DNA of 64,000 bases from Gillisella vitis. Its GTDB lineage: Bacteria; Pseudomonadota; Alphaproteobacteria; Rhizobiales; Rhizobiaceae. Both the position numbers and the translations under genes were made by a program. The stretch spans positions 1 to 64,000 of the forward strand of contig WPHV01000004.1 of NCBI GenBank assembly GCA_009744235.1, read 5' to 3'. The notes under the pieces are model-generated. The model searched no databases and was not told where the DNA came from. It saw only the letters and a program-made list of their open reading frames with translations. Shown in pieces: positions 28,422-37,929 of the stretch (its first letter is position 1; the number at the start of each line of letters is the position of its first letter).

Positions 28422-31121
28422 ATGGTCAGTCTTGGTGGGATCGCCCGCAAAATTTTCGGCTCCTCGAATGAACGCCGCATCCGGGGGAACAAGCCTCGCG
28501 TGGCCGCCATCAACGCGCTGGAGGACAGCATAAAGGCATTGAGTGATGCCGAGCTGGCCGCAAAGACCGAGGAATTCAAGGGTGAGCTTGCCAAGGGCAA
28601 GACGCTCGACGACATTCTGATCCCGGCCTTTGCCGTGGCGCGCGAAGCATCGCGCCGGGCGCTCGGCATGCGGCCTTTCGATGTGCAGCTGATCGGCGGC
28701 ATGATCCTGCACGAAAATGCCATTGCCGAAATGAAGACCGGCGAAGGCAAGACGCTGGTGGCAACGCTCGCCGTCTATCTCAACGCACTGTCCGGCAAGG
28801 GCGTGCATGTGGTGACGGTCAATGATTATCTCGCCAGCCGCGACGCCGCCATCATGGCCAAGCTCTACAGCTTCCTCGGCCTGACCACCGGCGTCATCGT
28901 GCATGGCATGAACGACGATGAGCGCCGCGAGGCCTATGGCTGCGACATCACCTATGCCACCAATAACGAGCTTGGCTTCGACTACCTGCGCGATAACATG
29001 AAATATGAGCGCGGCCAGATGGTGCAGCGCGGCCATAATTACGCAATCGTCGATGAAGTGGATTCGATCCTGGTCGATGAGGCACGCACGCCGCTGATCA
29101 TTTCCGGACCGCTCGACGACCGCTCTGATCTCTACACCACCATCGACGCCTTCATTCCGATGCTGAGCGCCGAAGACTACGAGATCGACGAGAAGCAGAA
29201 ATCGGCCAATTTCTCCGAAGTCGGTACCGAAAAGCTGGAAAACCTGCTGAAAGACGCTGGCCTGCTGAAGGGTGTCTCTCTCTACGACGTCGAAAATGTC
29301 GCCATCGTCCATCATATCAACAATGCGCTGAAGGCCCACAAGCTGTTCCAGCGCGACAAGGATTATATCGTCCGCAATGACGAAATCGTCATTATCGACG
29401 AGTTCACAGGCCGGATGATGCCAGGCCGCCGTTATTCGGAAGGCCAGCACCAGGCGCTGGAAGCCAAGGAAAAGGTAACGATCCAGCCGGAAAACCAGAC
29501 CCTGGCCTCGATTACCTTCCAGAATTATTTCCGGATGTATTCCAAGCTTGCCGGGATGACCGGTACGGCCAATACCGAAGCCGAGGAATTCCAGGACATC
29601 TACGGCCTCAGCGTCATCGAAGTGCCGACCAACCTGCCGATCCTGCGTATCGACGAGGATGATGAGGTCTACCGGACCTTTGAGGAAAAGTTCAAGGCAA
29701 TCATCGAGGAAATCAAGGCCTCCGCATCCCGCAATCAGCCGGTCCTGGTCGGTACGACGTCGATTGAAAAGTCCGAACTGCTGGCCACTATGCTGCGCCA
29801 GAGCGGATTTACCGATTTCAGCGTGCTGAATGCCCGCTACCACGAGCAGGAAGCCTACATCGTCTCCCAGGCCGGTGTGCCGGGCGCCGTTACCATTGCC
29901 ACCAACATGGCCGGTCGCGGTACCGACATCCAGCTTGGCGGCAATATCGACATGCGGCTTGAGCGCGATCTGGAAGGCATGGAGCCTGGCCCCGAACGCG
30001 ATGCCAAGGAACAGGCGATCCGCGAGGAAGTCAAAGCCCTGAAGGAAAAGGCGCTGGCCGCAGGCGGCCTCTATGTGATCGCCACCGAGCGCCATGAAAG
30101 CCGGCGCATCGATAACCAGCTGCGTGGCCGTTCCGGCCGCCAGGGCGACCCGGGCCGCTCGAAATTCTACTTGTCGCTTCAGGACGACCTGATGCGGATT
30201 TTCGGTTCCGACCGCATGGACAGCATGCTCCAGAAGCTGGGCCTGAAGGAAGGCGAAGCCATCGTCCACCCCTGGATCAACAAGGCGCTGGAACGGGCCC
30301 AGAAAAAGGTCGAGGCACGCAATTTCGACATCCGCAAGAACCTGTTGAAATATGACGACGTGCTGAACGACCAGCGCAAGGTGATTTTCGAACAGCGCGT
30401 CGAGCTGATGGATGCCGAAGACCTGACCGAAACCATCGACGACATGCGCCACGAGCTGATCGACACCATCGTGCGCACCCATATCCCGGAAAAGGCCTAT
30501 GCCGAACAATGGGATGTGGCTGGCCTGAAGACGGCGATGACCGGAATCCTCAACCTCGACCTTCCCATCGAGGATTGGGCGCAGGAAGAAGGCATTGCCG
30601 AAGACGATATCGTTGAACGGGTCAAGAAAGCCGCTGACGAGGTGATGGCTGAGAAGACCGAGCGCTTCGGCCCGGAAATCATGGCTTATATCGAACGGTC
30701 GGTGCTGTTGCAGACCATCGATAACCTGTGGCGCGAGCATATCGTCAACCTCGACCACCTGCGTTCGGTGGTGGGTTTCCGTGGCTATGCCCAGCGCGAT
30801 CCCTTGCAGGAATACAAGGCGGAAGCGTTCGAACTGTTCCAGGCGCTGCTCGCCAATATGCGTGAAGGCGTCACCGCCCAGATGATGCGGGTGGAAATCG
30901 TCCGTGAAGCTCCCCCGGAGCCGACCCTGCCGATCATGCATGGTCACCACGAGGATCCGCAGACCGGCCAGGATGAATTTGCCGCCGCAGACGGCGTCGT
31001 CACGCCTGAGAACCGCAATCCCGCCGATCCCTCGACCTGGGGCAAGGTTGGACGCAACGAAATGTGTCCTTGCGGCTCCGGCAAGCGCTTCAAGCACTGC
31101 CACGGCGCCCTGTTGGCGTAA
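28422..31121 (+). CDS. secA: Preprotein translocase ATPase SecA
   Basis: 899 residues. Walker [18 protein letters not shown]-like [17 protein letters not shown], helicase motif [15 protein letters not shown], and the C-terminal zinc site [14 protein letters not shown] that binds SecB. Drives proteins through SecYEG with ATP. I choose the ATG at 28422 (MVSLGG): the AAAGGA ribosome site is 8 bases away, whereas the ATG at 28416 is only 2 bases from it. Confidence 0.98.
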   Translation: MVSLGGIARKIFGSSNERRIRGNKPRVAAINALEDSIKALSDAELAAKTEEFKGELAKGKTLDDILIPAFAVAREASRRALGMRPFDVQLIGGMILHENAIAEMKTGEGKTLVATLAVYLNALSGKGVHVVTVNDYLASRDAAIMAKLYSFLGLTTGVIVHGMNDDERREAYGCDITYATNNELGFDYLRDNMKYERGQMVQRGHNYAIVDEVDSILVDEARTPLIISGPLDDRSDLYTTIDAFIPMLSAEDYEIDEKQKSANFSEVGTEKLENLLKDAGLLKGVSLYDVENVAIVHHINNALKAHKLFQRDKDYIVRNDEIVIIDEFTGRMMPGRRYSEGQHQALEAKEKVTIQPENQTLASITFQNYFRMYSKLAGMTGTANTEAEEFQDIYGLSVIEVPTNLPILRIDEDDEVYRTFEEKFKAIIEEIKASASRNQPVLVGTTSIEKSELLATMLRQSGFTDFSVLNARYHEQEAYIVSQAGVPGAVTIATNMAGRGTDIQLGGNIDMRLERDLEGMEPGPERDAKEQAIREEVKALKEKALAAGGLYVIATERHESRRIDNQLRGRSGRQGDPGRSKFYLSLQDDLMRIFGSDRMDSMLQKLGLKEGEAIVHPWINKALERAQKKVEARNFDIRKNLLKYDDVLNDQRKVIFEQRVELMDAEDLTETIDDMRHELIDTIVRTHIPEKAYAEQWDVAGLKTAMTGILNLDLPIEDWAQEEGIAEDDIVERVKKAADEVMAEKTERFGPEIMAYIERSVLLQTIDNLWREHIVNLDHLRSVVGFRGYAQRDPLQEYKAEAFELFQALLANMREGVTAQMMRVEIVREAPPEPTLPIMHGHHEDPQTGQDEFAAADGVVTPENRNPADPSTWGKVGRNEMCPCGSGKRFKHCHGALLA

Positions 31122-31145
31122 GATAAGGCTGGCATAAGACAATCA

Positions 31146-31176
31146 AAATCGGCCAGCCAGATGCGTTGGCCGATTT
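31146..31176 (+). terminator. Probable secA terminator
   Basis: Perfect 10-bp stem AAATCGGCCA / TGGCCGATTT with an 11-base loop, 24 bp after the stop. T-run is short (TTT C T C). Confidence 0.65.
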
Positions 31177-31285
31177 CTCCCAGGCATAGGCTATTCAGAC
31201 ACTGACGGGCAGGCTTTTGTTAACCCTAAGCTGCCAAGACTGAATGCCCTGTCGCATATGTGCCTGTGAGTGTTGCGTGTTTATC

Positions 31286-32689
31286 ATGGCGGTTATCCAG
31301 AGGGTGGAACATCTCCTGCCAGCACGGCTGCATGGCCCGCTGCGCAGGATCGTCGCCGCCTTGTCCGCTCACGACGATGTGGCCCGCGCCCAGCGCATGG
31401 CGCTGATCGCCTTTGCCATCCGCATCGTCAGCGCAGCGATTGCCTTTTTCTCGCAGATCGTCCAGGCCCGGCTGATGGGCGATTTCGAATATGGTATTTT
31501 CGTTTTCGTCTGGGTCTTGGTCGTGCTGTTCGGCAATCTATCCTGCCTGGGCTTTCATTCGACCGTCATCCGCTTTCTGCCGCAATATCACGCTCGAGAT
31601 GAAATTCCTGAAATCCGTGGCATCACCGTCACCATCCGGATCTTCGCTCTTGGCCTCGCCAGCTGTCTGACTGTAACCGGTCTTATCCTGTTGAATCTGT
31701 TTGGAGATCGGATTGCCGGCTACTATCTGACGCCCCTGTTTCTCGGCCTGTTCGCACTGCCGATGATTGCGCTTGGCGATGTGCTCGACGGGACGGCTCG
31801 AGCCAATAGCTGGCCTGTTGCCGCCCTCAGCCCCACCTATATCGTCAGGCCAGTGCTGATCCTGGCCTTCATGCTGCTGGCCATCATGCTGGGTGCGCCA
31901 CGCACTGCAACCACCGCCATGCAGGCGGCCCTTGCCGCCACCTATGTCACGACGCTCAGCCAGTTCGCCACCATTCACTGGCGCCTGCGGCGTAAATATC
32001 TGCGGGGACCTCGCAGGATCGATTTCATGGTCTGGTTTCGCGTTGCTATCCCGATTTTCCTGATCGAGGGCTTCCTGTTTCTGCTGACCAATTCCGACGT
32101 CATGGTGGTCGGGCTTTACCTGCCCCCCGACCAGGTCGGGATCTATTTTGCCGCAGCAAAAACCATGGCCCTGGTGCAATTCGTCTATTTCGCGGTCAAG
32201 GCCGCCGCCGGACCACGCTTTTCAGCACTGATGAACGAAGATGATATCAGACCGCTGGCCCTGTTTGCCGGCAGAATGGCCCGCTGGTGCTTCTGGCCGT
32301 CGCTGATCATCGGTCTACTGGTTCTGGCAGCAGGCGAAGTCTTGCTCGGTCTGTTCGGCCCGAATTTCACGGCAGGCTATCCGTTGATGGCCATTCTGTT
32401 TGCCGGTGCACTTACCAAGGCGCTGATCGGCCCCGGTGAGATGCTCCTGACCATGGCGGGGCGACAAAAATTGTGTGTGCTACTATATGTGATTGCTTTA
32501 GCATCTAATATCGGGCTGAATGTGACTCTAATTCCGCTTTATGGCCTCACCGGCGCGGCAACGGCTGCCGCCTCGGCAATGTTGGTGGAAGCGATCTTGT
32601 TACACATTGCCGTGCGCTATGCGCTTGGCATTGTCTTATTTGCCTTTGCCGACCCATTGTCTCGTATGAAGCAAGACAGGCACGCATGA
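31286..32689 (+). CDS. Polysaccharide flippase (Wzx/MurJ-like, MOP superfamily)
   Basis: About 467 residues, highly hydrophobic with roughly 12-14 membrane segments and a conserved N-terminal amphipathic stretch before SAAIAFFSQIVQARLMG. The family moves lipid-linked sugars or peptidoglycan precursors across the inner membrane. The start is uncertain: ATG 31286 seems best, with a frame open to 31244. The next gene (BioF2-like acyltransferase) is 20 bp away, so the pair probably decorates a surface glycan. The glycan itself cannot be named. Confidence 0.8.
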   Translation: MAVIQRVEHLLPARLHGPLRRIVAALSAHDDVARAQRMALIAFAIRIVSAAIAFFSQIVQARLMGDFEYGIFVFVWVLVVLFGNLSCLGFHSTVIRFLPQYHARDEIPEIRGITVTIRIFALGLASCLTVTGLILLNLFGDRIAGYYLTPLFLGLFALPMIALGDVLDGTARANSWPVAALSPTYIVRPVLILAFMLLAIMLGAPRTATTAMQAALAATYVTTLSQFATIHWRLRRKYLRGPRRIDFMVWFRVAIPIFLIEGFLFLLTNSDVMVVGLYLPPDQVGIYFAAAKTMALVQFVYFAVKAAAGPRFSALMNEDDIRPLALFAGRMARWCFWPSLIIGLLVLAAGEVLLGLFGPNFTAGYPLMAILFAGALTKALIGPGEMLLTMAGRQKLCVLLYVIALASNIGLNVTLIPLYGLTGAATAAASAMLVEAILLHIAVRYALGIVLFAFADPLSRMKQDRHA

Positions 32690-32709
32690 AGCGAACCAGG
32701 TTGTAGGAT

Positions 32710-33993
32710 ATGAACACTTTACCGGTAACCGACGAGACCAGCCGGGAAACGAGCACCGAGCGCCCGATTCTGCATACCGTGTCTGCACCGGTCAATCGTC
32801 CGCCCGCCGATGGCCAGATTGCCGTTGGACGCCCTGGCCGCGATCTTTGGCTTTATCCGCGCCAGACCAGCTACGACCTTGAACAGGAAATGGACTATCT
32901 GACAAACCGGGCGCTGGAGCAGAATGTCTTCTTCTCGGCCCGGTTTCTGGCCCCCGCCATCCCCCGTCTGGACGAGCGTGAAGTGCGCATGGCACTGATC
33001 CGCGACGAGCGGCAGGGCCGTAGCCGGATCCGGTTGCTGATGCCTTTCTCCGTGGAAAAACCGGGATTTGCAGTCGGTCCATCCATTGTTCGCGTCTGGT
33101 CCAACCCCTTCGGCCCGCTTGGCACGCCTCTGGTCGATGCTGAGGATGCGGTGGAAACGCTCGACAACCTTTTCGAGGGACTAAGCGATCCAAAAGCCAA
33201 ATTGCCCTCCGTTCTGGTCCTGCCGGATCTGCGAATGGATGGGCCGGTCACAAAACTGCTAAGGGCCGTGGCGATCAGCCGTGACCTGCCGCTGACCGTA
33301 ACAAATCCTTACCAACGCCCAATGCTCGAAAGCCTGGAGGATGGAGAAACCTATCTTCGCCAAGCCATCGGCAAGTCTCACTGGCGCGAAATGCGCCGGC
33401 AGATGCGCCTGCTGGGTCAGCAGGGCGAATTGACCTATTCTGTCGCCCGCCAGCCGCAGGATCTGCATGTGCGTATGGAGGAATTCCTGGCACTCGAAGC
33501 CAGCGGCTGGAAAGGCCGCAAGCGCAGCGCCCTTGTCATGGACCGGCTGCGAGCCGCCTTTGCCCGTGAGGCGATGACCAACCTGGCCGAGCGCGATTCG
33601 GTCCGCATCCATACGCTCGATCTCGATGGAAAGGCCATTGCCTCCATGGTCGTCTTCATTATGGGTGCTGAAGCCTATACGTGGAAGACTGCCTATGATG
33701 AGCGCTATGCACGATATTCGCCGGGCAAGCTTCTGGTGGCTCGATTGACGGAATGGCATCTGGACGATGCCAATATTCTGCGCACCGATTCCTGCGCCAT
33801 GCCCGATCACCCGGTGATGAGCAGGCTCTGGCGGGAGCGGGAAGACATGGGAACCATGGTCATCGGCCTGAAGCGCAATGCTGACCGCGACGTCCGCCAG
33901 GTGGCGGCGCAATTGCATCTCTATCGCAACACCCGCAATATTGCCCGCATCCTGCGTGACAAAGTGCTGGGCAGACGGCAAAAAGACAGCTGA
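32710..33993 (+). CDS. GNAT acetyltransferase of the FemAB / BioF2-like (CelD) type
   Basis: 427 residues. Contains the acyltransferase block common to CelD-like proteins: SHWREMRRQMRLL, EFLALEASGWKGR, then VFIMGAEAYTWKTAYDERYARYSPG and RTDSCAMPDHPV. These enzymes are mostly linked to polysaccharide export loci. It sits directly after the flippase gene in the same direction. Acetyl or aminoacyl donor cannot be decided from sequence. Confidence 0.78.
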   Translation: MNTLPVTDETSRETSTERPILHTVSAPVNRPPADGQIAVGRPGRDLWLYPRQTSYDLEQEMDYLTNRALEQNVFFSARFLAPAIPRLDEREVRMALIRDERQGRSRIRLLMPFSVEKPGFAVGPSIVRVWSNPFGPLGTPLVDAEDAVETLDNLFEGLSDPKAKLPSVLVLPDLRMDGPVTKLLRAVAISRDLPLTVTNPYQRPMLESLEDGETYLRQAIGKSHWREMRRQMRLLGQQGELTYSVARQPQDLHVRMEEFLALEASGWKGRKRSALVMDRLRAAFAREAMTNLAERDSVRIHTLDLDGKAIASMVVFIMGAEAYTWKTAYDERYARYSPGKLLVARLTEWHLDDANILRTDSCAMPDHPVMSRLWREREDMGTMVIGLKRNADRDVRQVAAQLHLYRNTRNIARILRDKVLGRRQKDS

Positions 33994-34005
33994 TATTGCG
34001 AAATA

Positions 34006-35661
34006 TCAGCCCGTCATCATGCCCGGCTGTGCCTGTTGCGGTTCATCGCGCTCACGCAGCAGGCGGCGGATCACCTTGCCGCTGGTGGTCAGCGGCATAT
34101 CGGCGATAAACTCCACTTCACGCGGATATTCGTGCATGGACAGCCGCTGCTTCACCCAATCGGCAATGTCACGGGCCAGGGCCGGTCCAGCCTGAAACCC
34201 CGGCGCGAGCACCACATAGGCCTTGACGATTTCAGTTCGTATCGGATCGGGCTTGCCCACCGCCGCCGCCAGGCGCACAGCCGGATGGCCAACCAGACAA
34301 TCCTCGATTTCCGCCGGGCCGATACGGTAGCCGGATGACGTAATCACATCGTCGTCGCGACCGAAAAACTCCACATAGCCCTCGCTGTCCTGGCGCCCGA
34401 GATCACCGGTCAGCATCCAATCGCCGATGAATTTCTGGCGGGTCGCCTGCGGATCATTCCAATATTCCAGGAACATCACCGGATCGGGCCGGGCAATCGC
34501 CACCTGTCCGACCTTGCCGACTGGCAGTTCCCTGCCCTTGTCATCGATAATTGCCACGCGGTGGCCCGGCACCGGCTTGCCGATGGCGCCTGCCTTGGTG
34601 ACGCCCAGCCGGGCCGCCGATGACAGCACGAAATTGCATTCGGTCTGCCCATAGAATTCATTGGGGGTGATGCCGAGCGCCGTCTTGACCCATTGATAGG
34701 TTTCCCGGCCTAAAGATTCCCCTGCCGAACCAATGGAACGCAGCACAAGATCATAATGCTGGCGTGGATTGTCCACCGTTTTGAGCAGCCGCAGGGCGGT
34801 GGGCGGAATGAAGGCATTGCGCACCTTCATCTCCGCCATGATGCGAAAGGCCATGGCGGGATCGAATTTCTGGGCAGGCGACGACACGACGGGAACACCC
34901 AGCATCAGGGCTGGCATCAGCACATTCAAAAGCCCGCCAGCCCAGGCCCAGTCCGAAGGCGTCCAGATCCTGTCCCCCGGCTGAGGTAGACCGTCATGGG
35001 CAAGCTGGAAGCCTGGAATGTGACCGGCAAGCACGCGATGTCCATGCAAAGCGCCCTTCGGTGCCCCTGTTGTGCCGGAGGTAAAGATCATCAGCGCCGG
35101 ATCATCAGCGCCGGTCTGCGGCCCGTCAAAAGAGGTGGAACCGCTCTGCCATAGGTTTTCGAAGGAGAGGATGCCGGGCGAAGGTTCGCCAATGGAAATA
35201 ATCTGCCGAAGGTCCGGCAGGCTGGCCCGGATCGGCTCCAGGCGCGACAAACCAAAATCATTGGTGATGACCGCGCAGGCGCCCGCCGTCTTCAGCCGGT
35301 ATTCCAATGCATCGGCACCAAACAGCAAGGCCAGCGGCAGAGCGATCGCGCCAAGCTTGTAAATCGCCACATGGGCGATGACTGTCTCGAACCCCTGCGG
35401 CAGGAGCAAGGCAACCCGCTCCCCAGCACCAATGCCGAGCTGGCTCAGAGCATCCGCGAATGCGTTGGATCGTGCAGCAAGCGCCCCATAGGTTAAGGTC
35501 CGATGCGCACCGTCAGGTGAAAAATGCTCAAGACAGACCCGGTCCGGCTCGCGGGCTGCCCACTCGTCGCACACGGCCCGTCCCATGTTGAAACGAGCTG
35601 GTATGGACCAGGAAAAAGCATGACAGAGAGCCTCATAGGAAGCGCCGGCAGGTAGAAACAT
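34006..35661 (-). CDS. AMP-binding acyl-CoA synthetase (ACSM-like)
   Basis: 551 residues from ATG 35661 (AGGAC ribosome site). The adenylate-forming signature FTSGTTGAPKGA, the A8-like block GRDDDVITSSGYRIGPAEIE, and the C-terminal Lys in TTSGKVIRR, which is the catalytic lysine, are all present. Activates an acid to its CoA thioester with ATP; the length and GYRIGPAEIE pattern suit medium-chain or acetate-like acids. Convergent with the acetyltransferase gene, only 12 bp apart, and divergent from the lipoprotein gene. Confidence 0.88.
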   Translation of the reverse strand: MFLPAGASYEALCHAFSWSIPARFNMGRAVCDEWAAREPDRVCLEHFSPDGAHRTLTYGALAARSNAFADALSQLGIGAGERVALLLPQGFETVIAHVAIYKLGAIALPLALLFGADALEYRLKTAGACAVITNDFGLSRLEPIRASLPDLRQIISIGEPSPGILSFENLWQSGSTSFDGPQTGADDPALMIFTSGTTGAPKGALHGHRVLAGHIPGFQLAHDGLPQPGDRIWTPSDWAWAGGLLNVLMPALMLGVPVVSSPAQKFDPAMAFRIMAEMKVRNAFIPPTALRLLKTVDNPRQHYDLVLRSIGSAGESLGRETYQWVKTALGITPNEFYGQTECNFVLSSAARLGVTKAGAIGKPVPGHRVAIIDDKGRELPVGKVGQVAIARPDPVMFLEYWNDPQATRQKFIGDWMLTGDLGRQDSEGYVEFFGRDDDVITSSGYRIGPAEIEDCLVGHPAVRLAAAVGKPDPIRTEIVKAYVVLAPGFQAGPALARDIADWVKQRLSMHEYPREVEFIADMPLTTSGKVIRRLLRERDEPQQAQPGMMTG

Positions 35662-36247
35662 CGATCTTGTCCTGAATGAGTTCCCTGTCGCATTCCCCTG
35701 CACTGGCCAAACATTCAGAGAGTTTGTCGCAGATCCAGGATCAGCGTTTTTGTCAAATAGAGAAAAACGTCACTTGAAAAACCTATCATTCCTTTCGCAG
35801 TCGCACAATCCATCTCGCAAGCGCACACGACAGCGCCGCGCACCGACTTGGCGCAAGCAGGTTTACTGTAGCGCTTTATATCCGCTGCATAATTTTCACC
35901 TCAAACTCCAACCGGTGTAAGGCAGATATTATGCAGCAGCCCGGGGAAATACTGTGGTCCCATGCACATTGGAGAGAGGGCGTCAGGCCTTGATGTCCTG
36001 AAAATCGCCTGATGAAGCCATCAGGTATCGTCAGCCCGTCGGTTTTTTGGTCGCAAAATCGGTTCCACTTTTGCTGGAACAATTCTGAGCCAGAAGGGTT
36101 GAAAGGCGGTAACGCGCCCGTGAAAGCGCTATGCTAAACCACGGAAACGTCGCGGACATGCCGCCTTTGCGACGAAGATCTGCGGCATTTTCCTGGTTTA
36201 AAGGCTCACGCACCTAAAAACGTGCGGAGCATAAAAGGAGGATACAC
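35662..36247. other. Gap between acyl-CoA synthetase and lipoprotein genes
   Basis: About 590 bp. Contains the long-form TGCATAATT repeat at 35830-35939. The remainder, including 36000-36200, has no convincing gene; minus-strand frames there are shadows. Promoters of both flanking genes should be here. Confidence 0.5.
35830..35939. repeat. TGCATAATT palindromic repeat, copy 4 (long form)
   Basis: Shares with copy 3 the left arm CAGCGCCG...GGCGCA...CTGTAGCG.TTTATATC and TGCATAATTTTC. The right arm reads AT.ATGCAGCAG and its inner palindrome is partly decayed. Confidence 0.82.
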
Positions 36248-36466
36248 ATGCTGAAGAAAATCGTACCGGTCGTTGCTCTTCTCGGGCTTCTGGCCTCCTG
36301 CGGAGATGACAGCAGCTCCAATAGCGGAAGCTCGACATCAACCCCCGGCACCAGTTCCTCGACCGGTGGCACCGGCGGAACAGGCAGCACCACAACCGCA
36401 CCTGCTACGCCTGGAAGCGGCACCGGCAATAGTTCAGGGACAGGCACCAGCACGGGCACCCCATAA
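36248..36466 (+). CDS. Small Ser/Thr/Gly-rich lipoprotein
   Basis: 72 residues. A lipobox LLASC ends a 19-residue signal, leaving lipidated Cys19. The mature part is almost only Ser, Thr, Gly, Pro, Ala and Asn, ending GTGTSTGTP. It is low complexity and probably unstructured. Strong AAAGGAGG ribosome site, good coding phase, and its own 13-bp hairpin after it. No family recognised; a surface or spacer role is only a guess. Confidence 0.8.
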   Translation: MLKKIVPVVALLGLLASCGDDSSSNSGSSTSTPGTSSSTGGTGGTGSTTTAPATPGSGTGNSSGTGTSTGTP

Positions 36467-36493
36467 GCTTACCGATTTTGCCTTGATACAAGG

Positions 36494-36528
36494 TGGATAT
36501 TGCCCGTTCAATGAGCGGGCAATATCCA
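36494..36528. terminator. Hairpin after the small lipoprotein gene
   Basis: Perfect 13-bp stem TGGATATTGCCCG (36494-36506) / CGGGCAATATCCA (36516-36528) with a 9-base loop. No T-run, so it is a weak intrinsic terminator or an mRNA-stabilising end. Confidence 0.55.
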
Positions 36529-36720
36529 TATGTCGATGAATGGCCATCTTGTTAATCTATAAAATAGTTTTGAAAACAAACAAATTGGACTGTGATTCAT
36601 TGGCGGCTTGCATGGCCGAAATTCCAAAAAGCCTAAAAATATCTGGGATATGCTTTTTTAAGCAACGATCATCCCTATCTACCCTGGCGGTTGTACAAAG
36701 GGCGATTGAAGTTTACAGGG

Positions 36721-37629
36721 ATGCTCAAGAAAAACTGGATGACTGGATGGCCGCATATGACGGCCCGGGCGATACGTTCGTCGTTGATAACAAAGATTTT
36801 TGTAATCTGCTTTATCTCCATTCACGTGCCGCTTCTGGCGGTGGTCGGCCATGTCCTTGGTGGCGGTGCGCTGAGTGAAGCAAGCATTCTGCTGGTCTTG
36901 CTGATATCGACCTTGGCCGGAACGGCGGGCTGCCTGCTGTCGCTCTGGCGGATCATTCAACCGCTACGCCAGCTCAACCAGTCCATAACCCGATATCGGC
37001 AGGAAGGGTCACCTGTTGCCATCGCGGTCAAGACGAAAGATGAAATCGGCACTGTCGCCCGGGCGGTTTCAGCCCTGGTAACAGAATTGGACAGCTCTCT
37101 CAAAACCTTGACCCTTCAAGCCAATACCGATCCCCTGACCGGATTGGCAAACCGCCGGTTCATTCTGACAAAAGGGACCGAGGCTCTTGAAGAGACCTGC
37201 CGCAGCGGCGATCCCATGTGTCTTCTTCTCTTCGATCTGGATCATTTCAAGGGCATCAATGACGCATTCGGCCATGAAACGGGCGATAAAGCATTGATCG
37301 CAGCAGCGCAGACAATCCGCAACAATCTACGGCCAAACGATCTGGCAGGCCGGATCGGCGGCGAGGAGTTCTGCGTTCTTCTACCGGGCACCAATCTGGT
37401 TCAAGCCCAGGCGATTGCCGAGCGTCTACGCACCTGCCTGGAAAATATTTGTCTCGAACCACTGGCACCTGGCAGGATCACCGCCAGCTTTGGCCTTGCC
37501 CAATCCGCCGATCATTTTTCAAATTTCCAGAAATTTATGGCCGCCACCGATATGGCGCTCTACCGCGCCAAACAACATGGCCGCAACCGCATCCACTGCG
37601 AACCTCAAAACGCCCTCAGCTATTTGTGA
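36721..37629 (+). CDS. Membrane-bound diguanylate cyclase (HAMP-GGDEF)
   Basis: About 302 residues. Two membrane segments (about 23-38 and 45-70), a HAMP-like linker (about 75-125), then a GGDEF domain with the active motif GGEEF. The product-inhibition site RxxD (RPND) sits five residues before it, so the enzyme should be active and feedback controlled by c-di-GMP. No periplasmic sensor domain of any size is seen. The start is uncertain (ATG 36721 or 36757; an in-frame TTG at 36691). Confidence 0.88.
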   Translation: MLKKNWMTGWPHMTARAIRSSLITKIFVICFISIHVPLLAVVGHVLGGGALSEASILLVLLISTLAGTAGCLLSLWRIIQPLRQLNQSITRYRQEGSPVAIAVKTKDEIGTVARAVSALVTELDSSLKTLTLQANTDPLTGLANRRFILTKGTEALEETCRSGDPMCLLLFDLDHFKGINDAFGHETGDKALIAAAQTIRNNLRPNDLAGRIGGEEFCVLLPGTNLVQAQAIAERLRTCLENICLEPLAPGRITASFGLAQSADHFSNFQKFMAATDMALYRAKQHGRNRIHCEPQNALSYL

Positions 37630-37929
37630 CGAAAAGCCAGCCACCAGACCGCAGCATTTTTGTCACCGGGCCAGCATTGGCTTAGGGAGCCCGTGACTGC
37701 CATGTTGAACTCCGTCGTAAATGACTGGATATAGTCCGAACAGCGAAAGGCCATAAGTTCGCCTGGCAATCAGGCCTCCGCTAAGGCAGCCAGCACCTTG
37801 ACCTTTTAGGAGGGAAGTCTATTGTCGACACGGTAATGACGCAAACAAGATATTTTCACGCGTTGACCGAGTGGGCGTTCAACGCGGCAGTTGTTGAAAT
37901 TTGATGACGCGATAAGTGGGGGGCTTTCC
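37630..37929. other. Gap before the type VI cassette
   Basis: 300 bp. A perfect AGGAGGG at 37808-37814 is not followed by an ATG at working distance. A 22-codon frame starting at ATG 37836 is in poor position. The cassette promoter is likely here, but no boxes are clear. Confidence 0.35.

Noticed and set aside
28404..31142. 912-codon frame antisense to secA
   Set aside because: Complete overlap with secA on the other strand; only secA shows family motifs.
36540..36878. 112-codon frame overlapping the diguanylate cyclase start
   Set aside because: Overlaps a clear HAMP-GGDEF gene in another frame, with Cys-rich odd composition and no ribosome site.
37836..37904. 22-codon frame before vgrG
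   Set aside because: The nearby AGGAGGG is 21 bases from its ATG; no sign of conservation can be judged.
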